Shown: positions 42,542 through 52,714 of the stretch, in pieces
How positions within the stretch are numbered: position 1 is the stretch's first letter
Layout: the number at the start of each line of letters is the position of its first letter
Assembly (NCBI GenBank): GCA_946965045.2
Contig: OX337233.1
Span: 1,116,001 to 1,180,000 of the forward strand
Source of the DNA: Epithemia pelagica
Lineage: Eukaryota > Bacillariophyta > Bacillariophyceae > Surirellales > Surirellaceae
DNA: 64,000 nt
Reading direction: 5' to 3'
The notes under the pieces: model-generated
Told to the model about the DNA's origin: nothing
Databases searched by the model: none
What the model saw: the letters and a program-made list of their open reading frames with translations, nothing else
Translations under genes and position numbers: made by a program

Positions 42542-43127
42542 CGTAGAATTGGATACTTCTCCTGATTGCCTTCTTGAAACTTCGGACTTCTTCCTTGGTA
42601 GGGAGCCTAACTTCTGCATCGGGATGCCGGTTGAGGACCTTGACAAGAATCCGTCGACCAAACCGCAACCAAACAGACAACGGGTTAGCGGTGAGGCCGA
42701 ATACTAGCTGAAGTAACATCGTTGATCCACGTGTTTGTGTCCAAGCCAATACTAGACCAAGGCATATTTTCGCATCAATCAACCGTCGGCCTCTCCTCTT
42801 CCCTTTTGCAGTCAATCGTCGCATGGGCCGACGGTTTTTGGCGGATTGAGGGTAAGGCGTCCAATTATCGAAATAAGGCGCAAACAGGTCAAGTAGCTTG
42901 TGGAATGAACTAAAGTCGAATCCACACAAGGCTATGAGGGATGCATCCTTCTCACTGTTATACAGTTTCATAAAAGCGGAATGCATTGGATGGTGGAGAG
43001 ATGCTCGAGAGATTCCAGCTGAACGCAGACGACGACGCAGACGCTCTAAGTTCGATTGCCGCTCTTCCTCTTCTTGCCTTCTACGATGGAGCAATAGCAG
43101 CAACAAGTCCTCCTCGTCGTCGTTCAT
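41873..43127 (-). pseudogene. PIF/Harbinger DDE transposase split by a (GT)n/(G)n tract
   Basis: The real start is probably ATG 43127 (MNDDEED); the frame's upstream part lies partly in the Gypsy LTR. The N-terminal part runs in one frame to about 42540 and includes FGLTANPLSVWLRFGRRILV, the helical region before the catalytic core. The catalytic part is in another frame from about 42465 to TAA at 41873. It shows MDGLKVPIE (first Asp), GRIRASYINAPRSWHDSTLA (second Asp) and the AVVDSAFGSERR segment expected before the last acidic residue. Exactly between them lies a pure (GT)28 plus G17 tract, which shifts the frame. An intron is unlikely because no AG acceptor lies at the right edge of the tract. 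The copy is therefore inactive unless the tract length varies. Confidence 0.8.
42465..42537. repeat. Microsatellite: C17 followed by (CA)28
   Basis: On plus: a run of 17 C (42465-42481) continuous with CA repeats to 42537. It sits between the two halves of the Harbinger transposase and accounts for its frameshift. Confidence 0.98.
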
Positions 43128-43213
43128 GGTTCTTACAAACAACGCCCTACTCAAACAAGGAAAGAAAGGCGAAACAACGATACCCTGTATTCGACACGGA
43201 GAGAGGTACGTTC

Positions 43214-43393
43214 TGCAATGTGAAACATGCTCTGATGCGAGACGTGCGCAGACCTGCGCCTCAGACATGCGCAGACCTGCACTTCAGACATGCGCAGACC
43301 TGCACTTCAGACATGCGTCAAACCCGTATCACGTCTCACACTTTAGACCTTAGCTCATAATGCTATCATCGACATCTTTAGCAAGCTACTGCA
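43214..43393 (+). repeat. Gypsy 5' LTR (180 bp)
   Basis: Starts TGCAATGTG, ends GCTACTGCA. Contains about 3.5 tandem copies of a 23-bp unit, CAGACATGCGCAGACCTGCA plus CTT. Downstream of it, TCTGATCAGAGC partly resembles an initiator-Met tRNA primer site. Confidence 0.93.
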
Positions 43394-43441
43394 TTCTGAT
43401 CAGAGCTTCTCCCTTGCTTTGGATCAACAAAAGAAAACACC

Positions 43442-44270
43442 ATGAGCTCATCCCATACCTGCACCTTCCCGTTTAAGGTGGAAGATGACGACTCCATCAT
43501 GGAGGCAATCAAGTGGACCCAAGGGACATCACGATATGAGATCTACATTTCACATCTTTGTGAGTTGGAACTCGGGCAGTTGCTTCCACATTGTTTGACT
43601 TTCAAGTCCAAGATTGAAGCTGCCATTGGTACTCCTGCCCATGTTGGGCCATCATTGTTTCGTGTTTTCCACGCACCATCTCTCCGATTCTTCGTTCAGT
43701 TTGGGATCAGGTCCTTGAAGCGGGTGATGATGAAGTTTTGGTGGACACCATTGAAGGCTTCACAGAAGCATTGAAAATGTTTATTGCTGTGCATGCCACG
43801 GCAGATGATCGCCATGATCTCCTTCAGCAACTTCGCAATCCAAAGAAACCTAGCAACCATCATGTGCAGTCTTTCTGGTATCCCATGAGAGAATTGAATG
43901 GGTATGTAGATTGGCTGCCTGGAAATGAAAGTGCTCTCGATGATGCACAACTCAAACAAGCATTCTATGATGCAATGCCACGACATGGCAAGACCGTTTT
44001 GTTCAAGCAGGTCATTCCAACATTCACATGACCATGGCTGAAGTTGTGCGTTATTTCCGCAAACAGGAAAATCTTGCCTTGCGCAAACAAGCTGAGAATT
44101 CCTTGGCTCAGAAGAAATCTTCTAGCACTCAATGTCATTCAAAGTCTAATTCTGGAAAGCCTTATGCTTCAAAGAACAAAAGTTGGAAACGATCTTCTGA
44201 AAAGATTCTAGCAATCGCAAACGCATGGACATTGATAATGATGCTGCCTGTCCAGTCCATCCGGACATGA
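43442..44270 (+). pseudogene. gag: Gypsy Gag in four frames
   Basis: Gag-like sequence can be followed in three successive overlapping frames: 43442-43774, 43738-44031 and 44028-44270. It then passes into the frame that starts pol at 44225. Each step moves the frame in the same direction, as expected from three single-base deletions (or two-base insertions). The parts include FKVEDDDSIMEAIKWTQGTS near the N-terminus, a helical capsid-like middle with LLQQLRNPKKPSNHHVQSFW, and a basic C-terminus. A Cys/His-containing piece, CPVHPDMNHTWGEC, lies in the next frame and looks like the nucleocapsid knuckle. Programmed frameshifting would explain at most one of the breaks. Confidence 0.75.
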
Positions 44271-47200
44271 ATCATACTTGGGGTGAATGCTACAGCAACC
44301 CTGCTAACAAAAGCAAAAGCAAACGCAAAAACACTGATTTGTCGTCTAAGACATCAGACAAGAAGCGCCAGAAAACTAGCGCATCATCTGGAGAGCATGC
44401 CAATGTCGCTGCTGATCTCACCTCTGCTCCTCTTGGAGATGAAAATGATAAGGCCATCAATGATGGTACTTTTTCTGAGGATCTTGAATCCAATGGTACG
44501 TTTTCCCTTGTCTGCTATGCAGATGAATGTGAAATACTCCATACCTCTCATCACTTGGACGACTTGTCCTTCCTTGCCTCTTCACAGGTGAAGAGTAGTT
44601 TGTCCCAACCAAATCATGATGTGCTCCTTGCATACGCATCCTTCTGTGAAGACTTGTACTCCAATGGAGAATACAAAAGTGGTAATGAGATAACCCAAAA
44701 CCTTGATGTTACAAAGTCCTTGCGTCTTAGATCTGTTGGCCTTATGACAGCCAGGCATGTGCAAAAACATAAATGCCGCAGGCCTTTCAAAGTGCTTTTT
44801 GATACTGGATCTGACAAGACCCTTATCAGCCAACGTGCCCTTCCAATTGGGGCAAATCCAAAAACCATAGACGCCAGACAGGTCACTGGCATTCATGGAA
44901 CCCAAAAACTCAATCAAGAAGTCTTGCTTACAGACATTGCCTTCCCTGAGTTCTCGCCCACTCAACGAGTGCCTGGCCCTATACAGGCAACAGTGTTCAA
45001 CAATGCTGACTCACCATACGATGTCATTGTCGGAATGGATGTAATGCAAGCCTTAGGCATTGATGTCCAATGCTCGACACAAACCGTGTCTTGGAACAAC
45101 AACATGATTCCTTTTCGGCCTCCAAACTATTTCAATGATTCCGCCTTGGAGGAGACCCTTTCTGCCATCATGCCGGATGACCCACTTGATGTCAAAGAGG
45201 CTCGTCAGGCAGGTTACAAATCCAAGAAGATTATGCACTCGAACTATGAGGCAACAACTACAGAGGCAGTTGCTCAACAGCAGCAGCATCTCACGACATC
45301 ACAACAGCGTGATCTGGCCAATCTCCTGAAGGACTTTCCAAAACTATTCTCTGGCAAACTCCGTTGTTTCCATAGAAAAATTCATCTTGAATTGAAAGAT
45401 GGCGCTGTTCCACAGAATTGCCGACCATATCCGGTTCCCAAGCATCATGAACAAGTCTTCAAAGATGAACTTCAGCGACTTGTCGACGTTGGTGCCCTCA
45501 AGAAGTGTGGTGCCTCTGAATGGCTATCTCCAAGCTTCATTGTTCCTAAAAAGGACGGACGCGTTCGCTGGATCTCTGACTTCCGGATGCTCAACAAATA
45601 CATCAAACGCAGAGTCTACAACCTGCCAAAGATACAGGATATCTTGACCAAACGCAATGGATATGCCTTCTTCACGAAGCTCGACATCTCCATGCAATAC
45701 TACACCTTTGAACTTGATCCTGCCAGCCAGGAGCTGTGCACTATCTGCACCCCATACGGCAACTATCGCTATCAACGTCTCCCCATGGGAGTTAGTCAGT
45801 CTCCTGACTTGGCACAAGAAATAATGGAGGACCTCCTCCGTCACCTTGATTAAGTCGATTGCTACATTGACGATTTTGGTGTTTTCAATAATACATGGGA
45901 TTCCCATCTTGTTTCCCTGCGCAAAGTTCTGGCAATCCTTGAAAACAACAATTTTATTGTTAACCCAGCCAAATGCGAATGGGGTGTCCAGGAAACTGAC
46001 TTCCTCGGATATTGGTTAACACCAACTGGTTTGAAACCCAACAAACGCAAAATGTCGCCCATTTTGGCTCTCCAGCCACCCAAAACGGTCAAACAACTCC
46101 GGTCTTTCCTTGGTGCCGTCAACTATTACCGTGACTTGTACCCCAAGAGGGCACACATTCTAGCACCCCTTACCAAACTCACTGGAAATGGCCGTGGCCC
46201 CATACAATAAACACCAGAATGTCAAAAGTCTTTTGACCATATGAAAGCTCTTCTCGCCAAAGATGCCTTTCTACGCTATCCTGACCACAACAAACCCTTT
46301 CACATCTACTGTGATGCAAGTGATTTGCAACTTGGTGCCGCTATTCTTCAGGATGGCTCCCCTGTTGCCTTTTACTCACGCAAACTCACCCCTCCACAAC
46401 GTAACTATACTGTTGGAGAAAAGGAACTTCTTTCCATTGTGGAAACTCTCAAAGAGTTTCGCACCATGCTTTATGGATGTCCAAACATTCATGTCTACAC
46501 GGATCACAAAAACAACACATTCCATTGCCTTCAGACCCAGTGTGTGTTGCGATGGCGACTCTTCCTTGAAGATTATGGTGTGCATTTCCACTACATCAAA
46601 GGCGAATCCAATTCCCTTGCTGATGCACTCTCTCGTCTTCCCTTTGATGAGAGGCAGAATTCCCCTGATGGAAAACCTATGATCGATCAACAACAACAAA
46701 GTTTTTACTCAATGGCCATCGACAATGATGATCTTCTTGATTGCTTTGTCAACCTTCCTTCTTCTGAAGGCATTCCGTTTGTTCTTGATTACAACACTAT
46801 TGCTGAGGCTCAGTCTCGGGACGCCAGACTAGAGCAACTCCGGCAGGAAAATGCACAACAGTTTGTGCAACAATTGCTTGCTCCGAACACATACGTGTGG
46901 AGTTATATTCCCAAACCAGACGATCCATGGAAGATCTATCTTCCCACAGAATTACTTGAACAAACCACTCGTTGGTATCATTTGGCCCTTAGCCACCAGG
47001 GACAAAATCGCTTGTACGATACCATGGCAATGCATTTGTATCATCCTGATCTACGCCGTCAAGTCGAGGCTGTGGTTTCCCGTTGCGACACTTGTCAACG
47101 TTACAAACAAGTCCTCCGAGGACATGGCCACACTGCACCTCGTGAGGCTTCATTGCATCCATGGCGTGAAATTGCTGTCGACTTAATTGGCCCCTGGACA

Positions 47201-47947
47201 TTTGAAATGGCAGGACAAAAGATCCAATTTCATGCACTCACTGCAATCGACACAGTTACCAATTTGGTCGAACTCATTAGAGTCGACAATAAAACTGCCG
47301 CACACGTTGCGCAACAACTTGAAAATGTATGGCTATCACGCTATCCAAGGCCACTCCATTGCATCTATGATCAAGGAGGAGAATTTACAGGCTACCATTT
47401 TCAACGTCTCTTGCAGAGACATGGCATCAAAGGCCATCCAATTTCTTCCAAAAATCCCCAGGCCAATGCAATTTGTGAACGCATGCACCAAGCAGTTGGT
47501 AATAGCCTCCGCGCTCTTACAACCATGAATCCCCCTGATGGGATAGCCACAGCAACTCAGTTGTTGGACACTGCTCTAGCAAATGTTCTCTTTGCTGCTT
47601 GTTCAGCAGTTCATGGCACATTGCAAACAACCCCAGGTACCCTGGCCTTTCATCGAGATATGATTCTTGATATCCCTGTCATTGCTGACTTACACCTCCT
47701 TCGTGAGAGGAGACAACAACTTATCAACACAAGGTTGATTGCCGCTAACCGCAAACGGTTTGCCTATGATTATCACATTGGTGATGAAGTTTTGAAGCTT
47801 CGCTACAAACCGAGCAAACTTGAGGCTCGTGCGGATGGACCCTACCGCGTAGAATCAGTCCATACTAATGGAACAGTCACCATCCGACTCAATGCTACGA
47901 CCATTGAGCGCATTTCCATACGCAGAGTGAAGACCAACCATCGCTAA
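44225..47947 (+). pseudogene. pol: Gypsy Pol (protease-RT-RNase H-integrase) with two in-frame TAA codons
   Basis: One frame from 44225 to TAA at 47945-47947, interrupted by TAA at 45851-45853 and at 46208-46210. After the nucleocapsid-like CPVHPDMNHTWGEC, the protease has FDTGSDKTLIS at about residue 195. RT has RVRWISDFRMLNKYIKR, LPMGVSQSP and YIDDF, with the first stop four codons before YIDDF. RNase H follows with IYCDASDLQLGAAI and TVGEKELLSIVETL. The integrase has an HHCC zinc segment ending CDTCQRYK, then IAVDLIGPW, YDQGGEFTG and NPQANAICERMHQ. RT and RNase H before integrase defines Ty3/Gypsy. The second stop falls where related proteins have a Trp. Everything else is well preserved, so decay is at an early stage. 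Confidence 0.9.
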
Positions 47948-48024
47948 CTCTGTGCTGAGGGATTTTATCCTACTCGACAAGGTTCCCCTCTGTTTTCCAC
48001 ATCGTGCCACCTTGAGAGGCAGAA

Positions 48025-48209
48025 TGCAATGTGAAACATGCTCTAATGCGAGACGTGCGCAGACCTGCGCCTCAGACATGCGCAGACCTGCACCTCGAAC
48101 ATGCGCAGACCTGCACTTCAGACATGCGTCAAACCCGTATCACGTCTCACACTTCACTTTAGACCTAAGCTCATAATGTTATCATCGACATCTTTAGCAA
48201 GCTACTGCA
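48025..48209 (+). repeat. Gypsy 3' LTR (185 bp)
   Basis: Matches 43214-43393 with a 5-bp insertion (CACTT near 48155) and several substitutions, such as CCTCGAAC for CTTCAGAC in the 23-bp repeat region. The preceding GAGAGGCAGAA is a possible polypurine tract. Confidence 0.93.
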
Positions 48210-48214
48210 CGTTC

Positions 48215-49172
48215 AACGCCAAAGGTGCAGGTGGAGCCCCAACTACCTAGGTAGCCATTGGCTTCTTGGGGGAACAGGGGACAAAGAAGGCGCGAAAATG
48301 CTTATGTAGATAAAGCGAAATGAATGTTCTATATCATGCGTTGAGTACGGCGTGCGCTGTGCCTTTTGTCTCACTGGTTAGTGGTTAGTTGTTGGGAATT
48401 CAGTAGTGTTCACGGTCTTAAACATATTTTGTAATTTTGGGGCAATTACGTTGAAGATTGCGCTACAGATATGTTTGTGTAATTCAGTAGAATCCCATTT
48501 CTTACATGTATATTGCATCCATGATATGCCCTCAAACTCAAAAAATAGAACTACAATAGAATCGCTCTGTTCTCTCTTCTCGTCTTCGATAGAAAGAGGG
48601 AATCACCAACTCGATACTCGCGATGCGAGCGATCTACGAATACGCGAGAGCCATAGCCGGTAGAGACATATCGAAGCTAGATATAGTCGTATTGATTTTG
48701 GATATGGGTAGAGTAAAAAGAGTCTCTTTAATAATATACAGAACCATGTACTAAGTTCTTGTCTGCCCCTATATTCGTCTGGTATTCGAATATATTATAC
48801 AATAGATCACATTATAGATCACAGTATGAATTCCAAGGACTCGATTTCAGTTTCTATTATGTCAGATTTTATGTTTTGTGGTCTAGCAAGTGTAGTAAGA
48901 AGTAAGAAGTGGCAAAATGGCAAACCTCGAGAACTTGTGCCTTGTGCCTCTCTCCCTTCTCGCTTCTGGCTTTCTGCTGCGACGCTGGCAAGGAAATCGA
49001 ATCCCACTTCGCAAGCACTATTTACGACAAAATTAAATAATTTCCCCGTCTAGAGTGGGATCGATACAGCCTCGCTCTTTCATAATATCATTCATCTTTC
49101 ATCAAACTTCGAAGACTCATATATTTCTAGGTCGTTGTATGAAAAACAACCCAAACAACAGCAAGACCAGCG
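48215..49172. other. Right remainder of Harbinger element, then intergenic
   Basis: Sequence directly after the CGTTC duplication must be the original continuation of the Harbinger upstream region. Its end was not identified. The rest is AT-rich, with no supported gene, and leads to the HA-repeat gene; a small Ser/Arg-rich frame at 48826-49053 has no support. Confidence 0.4.
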
Positions 49173-50519
49173 ATGAATGATGTTTGCTTTCCAAATAGCT
49201 TTGGTCTCGAAATGAGCATTACTGCTAGTGAAACCGAATCCCTTTCGTGTTTGATGCGCTCAGCAGTAGATCGCTTTGACAGCAAACCCGTCTCAGGTTC
49301 GGCCAAGTCCTCTTGTGATGGATTGTACGAGCCCTTTACGATGGGGTGTGGGCCCATTCCGAAGACCCTTAAAGAGCTTTCTCTTGAACAATTCATAAAC
49401 GCTTCAATTGGATGCTTTCCTCATTCAGCAGGTGAGAGAGATCACAAGAGAGACCATTCTACTACTAGTCGTACTAGCACTGCTAGAGCGCCATCGAAAA
49501 TCGCGCATACTTTAAGTCATGACAATAAGACACCTATCATTAAGAAGGCATTTGAAGAGCGGGCTGGATGTGATCAAAGGCGATTGTCACCATGTTGTAG
49601 CAATGATGACATTCGTCCCCGCCATGGATTAACGGACCAGAATGTTCCTGAAGATGACCTATCCGTGGAGTCATTACCAGTGCAAGAGTACAGGAAAGTG
49701 ATGGGTCCTAAAGATTTCCCCTTATATCTCACAAGTGTTGAAGATGTACCTGTCGCAGCTGCCTTGGTTGAGAGCGTCGATCTGTTTTTGCCACATACCA
49801 GCCCTAAATCGATGTGCAAAAGAAAGGAGCATGTCCGGGTTTGCATTCGGGACACTGAGGAAAATATCTCTTCGGAAAACGAAGATCCTGAAGGCATGGT
49901 AGAGGAAGAAGTTGAAGGCAATACGAACACCCACCAAAACTGCAATAGTAGTAGTATTAACGCCTCTATGGGTACGACGCAAAGTCCCAAAGGAAGTATG
50001 TCCCAAGATGATCAATGGTATGCCAAGTATGAGGAACTCCGAAGATATCAAGAAGTGCACGGTGATTGTCTTGTTCCCCATAACTATAAGGAGAATCTTC
50101 CCTTGGCCCGCTGGGTGAAGCGCCAGCGACACCACATGAAGCAAATAATGGAAGAGCAAGAAGCAGGACAAGTGCTCTCCAAGACTACGGAAGAGCGTGT
50201 AAGAGCTCTTCAATCACTTGGCTTCATCTGGAATTGTCAAGGTACTGCTTGGGAAGAAAAGCTTCAGGAACTGCGTCGTTACCGCGACAAATATTCCGAC
50301 TGTAACGTCCCAAGTAACTTCCCCGAGAATCCCAAACTTGGCATGTGGGTCAAATGTCAACGTCGTCAGTACAAGCTATTCAAAGAGGGAAAGCAATCAA
50401 GTATGACCAGGGAGAGAATCGAAGAGCTCGAAGAGATGGGATTCACATGGGGACTGCGAAACCACAGAAGAAAATCGAGAGTCAACGTGGGAATCATGTT
50501 TGGGGGTGACCCTCGTTGA
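49173..50519 (+). CDS. Helicase-associated (HA) domain repeat protein, 448 aa
   Basis: Single frame, stop TGA. The N-terminal 275 residues are Ser/Thr-rich and probably disordered, with an acidic patch (TEENISSENEDPEGMVEEE). Two tandem HA domains follow. HA1 at about 280-352 runs from WYAKYEELRRYQEVHGDCLVP to RVRALQSLGFIW. HA2 at about 358-430 runs from WEEKLQELRRYRDKYSDCNVP to RIEELEEMGFTW. Each shows the family pattern: W at both ends, H/Y-G/S-D/N-C-x-VP in the first third and L-x-x-WVK-x-QR in the middle. HA domains are short three-helix units, common in diatoms without an attached helicase, and thought to bind nucleic acid. A nuclear DNA- or RNA-binding role is inferred; the target is unknown. 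Confidence 0.88.
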   Translation: MNDVCFPNSFGLEMSITASETESLSCLMRSAVDRFDSKPVSGSAKSSCDGLYEPFTMGCGPIPKTLKELSLEQFINASIGCFPHSAGERDHKRDHSTTSRTSTARAPSKIAHTLSHDNKTPIIKKAFEERAGCDQRRLSPCCSNDDIRPRHGLTDQNVPEDDLSVESLPVQEYRKVMGPKDFPLYLTSVEDVPVAAALVESVDLFLPHTSPKSMCKRKEHVRVCIRDTEENISSENEDPEGMVEEEVEGNTNTHQNCNSSSINASMGTTQSPKGSMSQDDQWYAKYEELRRYQEVHGDCLVPHNYKENLPLARWVKRQRHHMKQIMEEQEAGQVLSKTTEERVRALQSLGFIWNCQGTAWEEKLQELRRYRDKYSDCNVPSNFPENPKLGMWVKCQRRQYKLFKEGKQSSMTRERIEELEEMGFTWGLRNHRRKSRVNVGIMFGGDPR

Positions 50520-52714
50520 TTCGATTTACTCCAGAAGAGAGAGACCTGATACCCATGCATAACATAGTAGACGAAGGATGCTACGAAAATATGAAGAAAT
50601 GTTTGTTCATTCTACGAACTGGGAGGACCTTCATGATGTTGAGCGTATAGCCTTTAGGAAGAACACTTTCCATACTACTAGCGGGTCATCTCTTTAGTTT
50701 CATAAACAGGACCTTGTTATTCAACGGGACACCTTGATCCTTTCAGGTTACAGATGCATCATTTTCCGCGGCCCATTTTTTCGCGCCAACCCTTACGCAT
50801 GAGTCGGCTACTAGTGACAAGTGCCGTCCATCTTTTCTGTTTGCAGGAGCCTGCGTATGTCATCACGAGTCTAGAAACACTTGATGGGTAGCCATTTTTT
50901 TCTATCGACTGTTGCGTTGGCTCTTCACGTTGGACTCAACCTACCTAGGAGTTTGGGGTATCGGGTATCGGATTGGGAAAGGTTGGTGCTTGGACGAGTG
51001 TACCAATTATTATGATGAATAGGAATACTCGCACTCGTGTACCTATTACCTATATTGGTCTATTAGAAATAATATGAGTGCTTTAAGAGCTAGTATTTAC
51101 TCTACCAGTCTCTCCATTCTCACTAACGAAGGGGCTTATATATAATGTCTTTCAATTTGCAGGGTAACATCATAACAACAATAAGGTATATCAATTCTCG
51201 ACATTCTTGCGTTTCGAGGAAGTTGTGTCCTCACAATTAATTCGCTTTCACAATAATTCACAATTGCGTCTTGCGTCCGATCGTTACTGGGTACGGGGCG
51301 AACAAAAATACTTGTGTGGATTGGAGTAAGCTACATTTATGTCGCCAAGTCGCTGGTGAGAGGTGAGAGTACCAAGATCGAAACAGAACCCCCACCATCT
51401 CATCCGGTTAACCCTTGGGTTGTCACAAGGCCTCACAGAAACACATTGGGGGGCTGAGAGAACGCATCGGCGGAGATGCTGGTCCAGCAAGTGATGGCAA
51501 AGCCGACAGTGCCTAAAGCCACCTTGCTTCCCCGAATCATGGATCGGATCTCTGTGAATCGTGCAATGGAAAATAGTCCGGTAAGGAAGCACCTTCTTAA
51601 AAGACAGCGTCTTAGCATCATCGACAATGGACAAAAGTTGTAAGACTCCCTTGTCAGGGGTTACCGTGGCGTGCGTCAGCATCAAATCTTTTCTCGCGGG
51701 ATAAAACCATACGCGAACCACCATTGATAATTAATTACTTGCCCATGGCAATCATGGACCAGAGATGGGGAAGCGATGCACTGATTGGCCCCTATCACTT
51801 GTTCTGCTGCCAAAGTGTGTGCAAATCAAGTCCACCGTCCTGTAAACAAGAAGTATCTCCTCTCTTGGACGACTACGAAAATGGCCTCGTGAACTGTCGA
51901 TTTGACCTGTTTTGTTGTTCTTCTTGTGTGTGACAAGGAGCGAGGGTAACGTCGGGGAGATACGGAAAAGCTAGCCAACTTGCATATCGTCACCAAATCG
52001 ATCGCAGTCGTATTGACCAGAATAATGGTCACCGATGATCGTTTCTCTTTGGTTGGAGCAATACGTAAGCAGCAACTCTGATATTTTCAGAAAAGGCAGT
52101 ATCGGGGAGTCAATCGGATATCGGATGTTATGTAGGACTACTCCTACTCCTACTCCTAGAAAATACATAGTTTTCCAAATCAGCACATATCCTACCTAGA
52201 TAAAAGGGAATAGTCTATTCTTCCAGCTGCCGCGCCTACCCGCTAGGGTACGGTCGACCGACTGCCCAGCACATAGCCTAGATAGCAAAAAAGCGATCTA
52301 GGTAGAAGCGACACATATGCGACGCATCTTGCATCCAAGGTCGACAACCGACAATGACGACGGTGAGCCATCCACAATCCACACTATCTGTACGGTATGC
52401 AAAACGAGCAAGTTTGCTCGTCTTTCTTGGACTGTAGCTGTATGCAAGGAAAAATTCCGCCCTTCTCTGAACTGGTTGCGTTCGCTCCCTCACATTCCGT
52501 TTGTGACGCTGACTGGTTCTAAAAGACGAGGCAGTTTGTGTTTTCTCCCATACACAAAGAGCATCAGACAACCTCTGTTTGGTATAGCTCTGTTCCTTTC
52601 TTTGTTCCGAAACACCAAGGTGTTATCAACCAAGGTGCTCTAGGGTTTTTTGTTTCCAGTAGGGAAATTCTGGCAGGAATGCTCCTCCAGTTGTACTCGG
52701 CTTGGTTTTTCATT
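50520..52714. other. Long intergenic region
   Basis: About 2.2 kb between two plus-strand genes. One weak candidate is a minus frame at 51284-51724 (146 codons, ATG at 51724). A second minus frame (51433-51627) contains a hydrophobic segment, KVALGTVGFAITCWTSISA, that could be a membrane helix if the two were joined by a frameshift or splice. Neither has a recognised domain. The frame starting at 52538 is open upstream of the preferred start of the next gene. Confidence 0.35.

Larger units (their letters stand above)
40599..43127. mobile_element. Decayed PIF/Harbinger element, left part (two convergent genes)
   Basis: A plus-strand Myb/SANT-like gene and a minus-strand DDE transposase face each other, the standard gene pair of PIF/Harbinger elements. 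The element must extend left into 39636-40598. To the right it continues through 43213, and after the inserted Gypsy element it resumes at 48215. Both genes are damaged. Outer termini were not found. Confidence 0.7.
43214..48209 (+). mobile_element. Ty3/Gypsy LTR retrotransposon inserted in the Harbinger element
   Basis: 4,996 bp bounded by 180- and 185-bp LTRs that start TGCAATG and end CTACTGCA. The 5-bp target duplication CGTTC is at 43209-43213 and 48210-48214. Internal order is gag, protease, RT, RNase H, integrase, which is the Gypsy order. The insertion point is 87 bp upstream of the Harbinger transposase ATG. LTR differences, gag frameshifts and two pol stops show it is an older, defective copy. 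Confidence 0.95.

Noticed and set aside
43217-43340. Possible CRISPR-like repeats (23-bp units)
   Set aside because: Units are adjacent with no spacers and lie within a retrotransposon LTR.
51284-51724. Minus-strand 146-codon frame as a gene
   Set aside because: No domain, odd composition after residue 55, and no supporting splice; kept only as a remark on the intergenic region.
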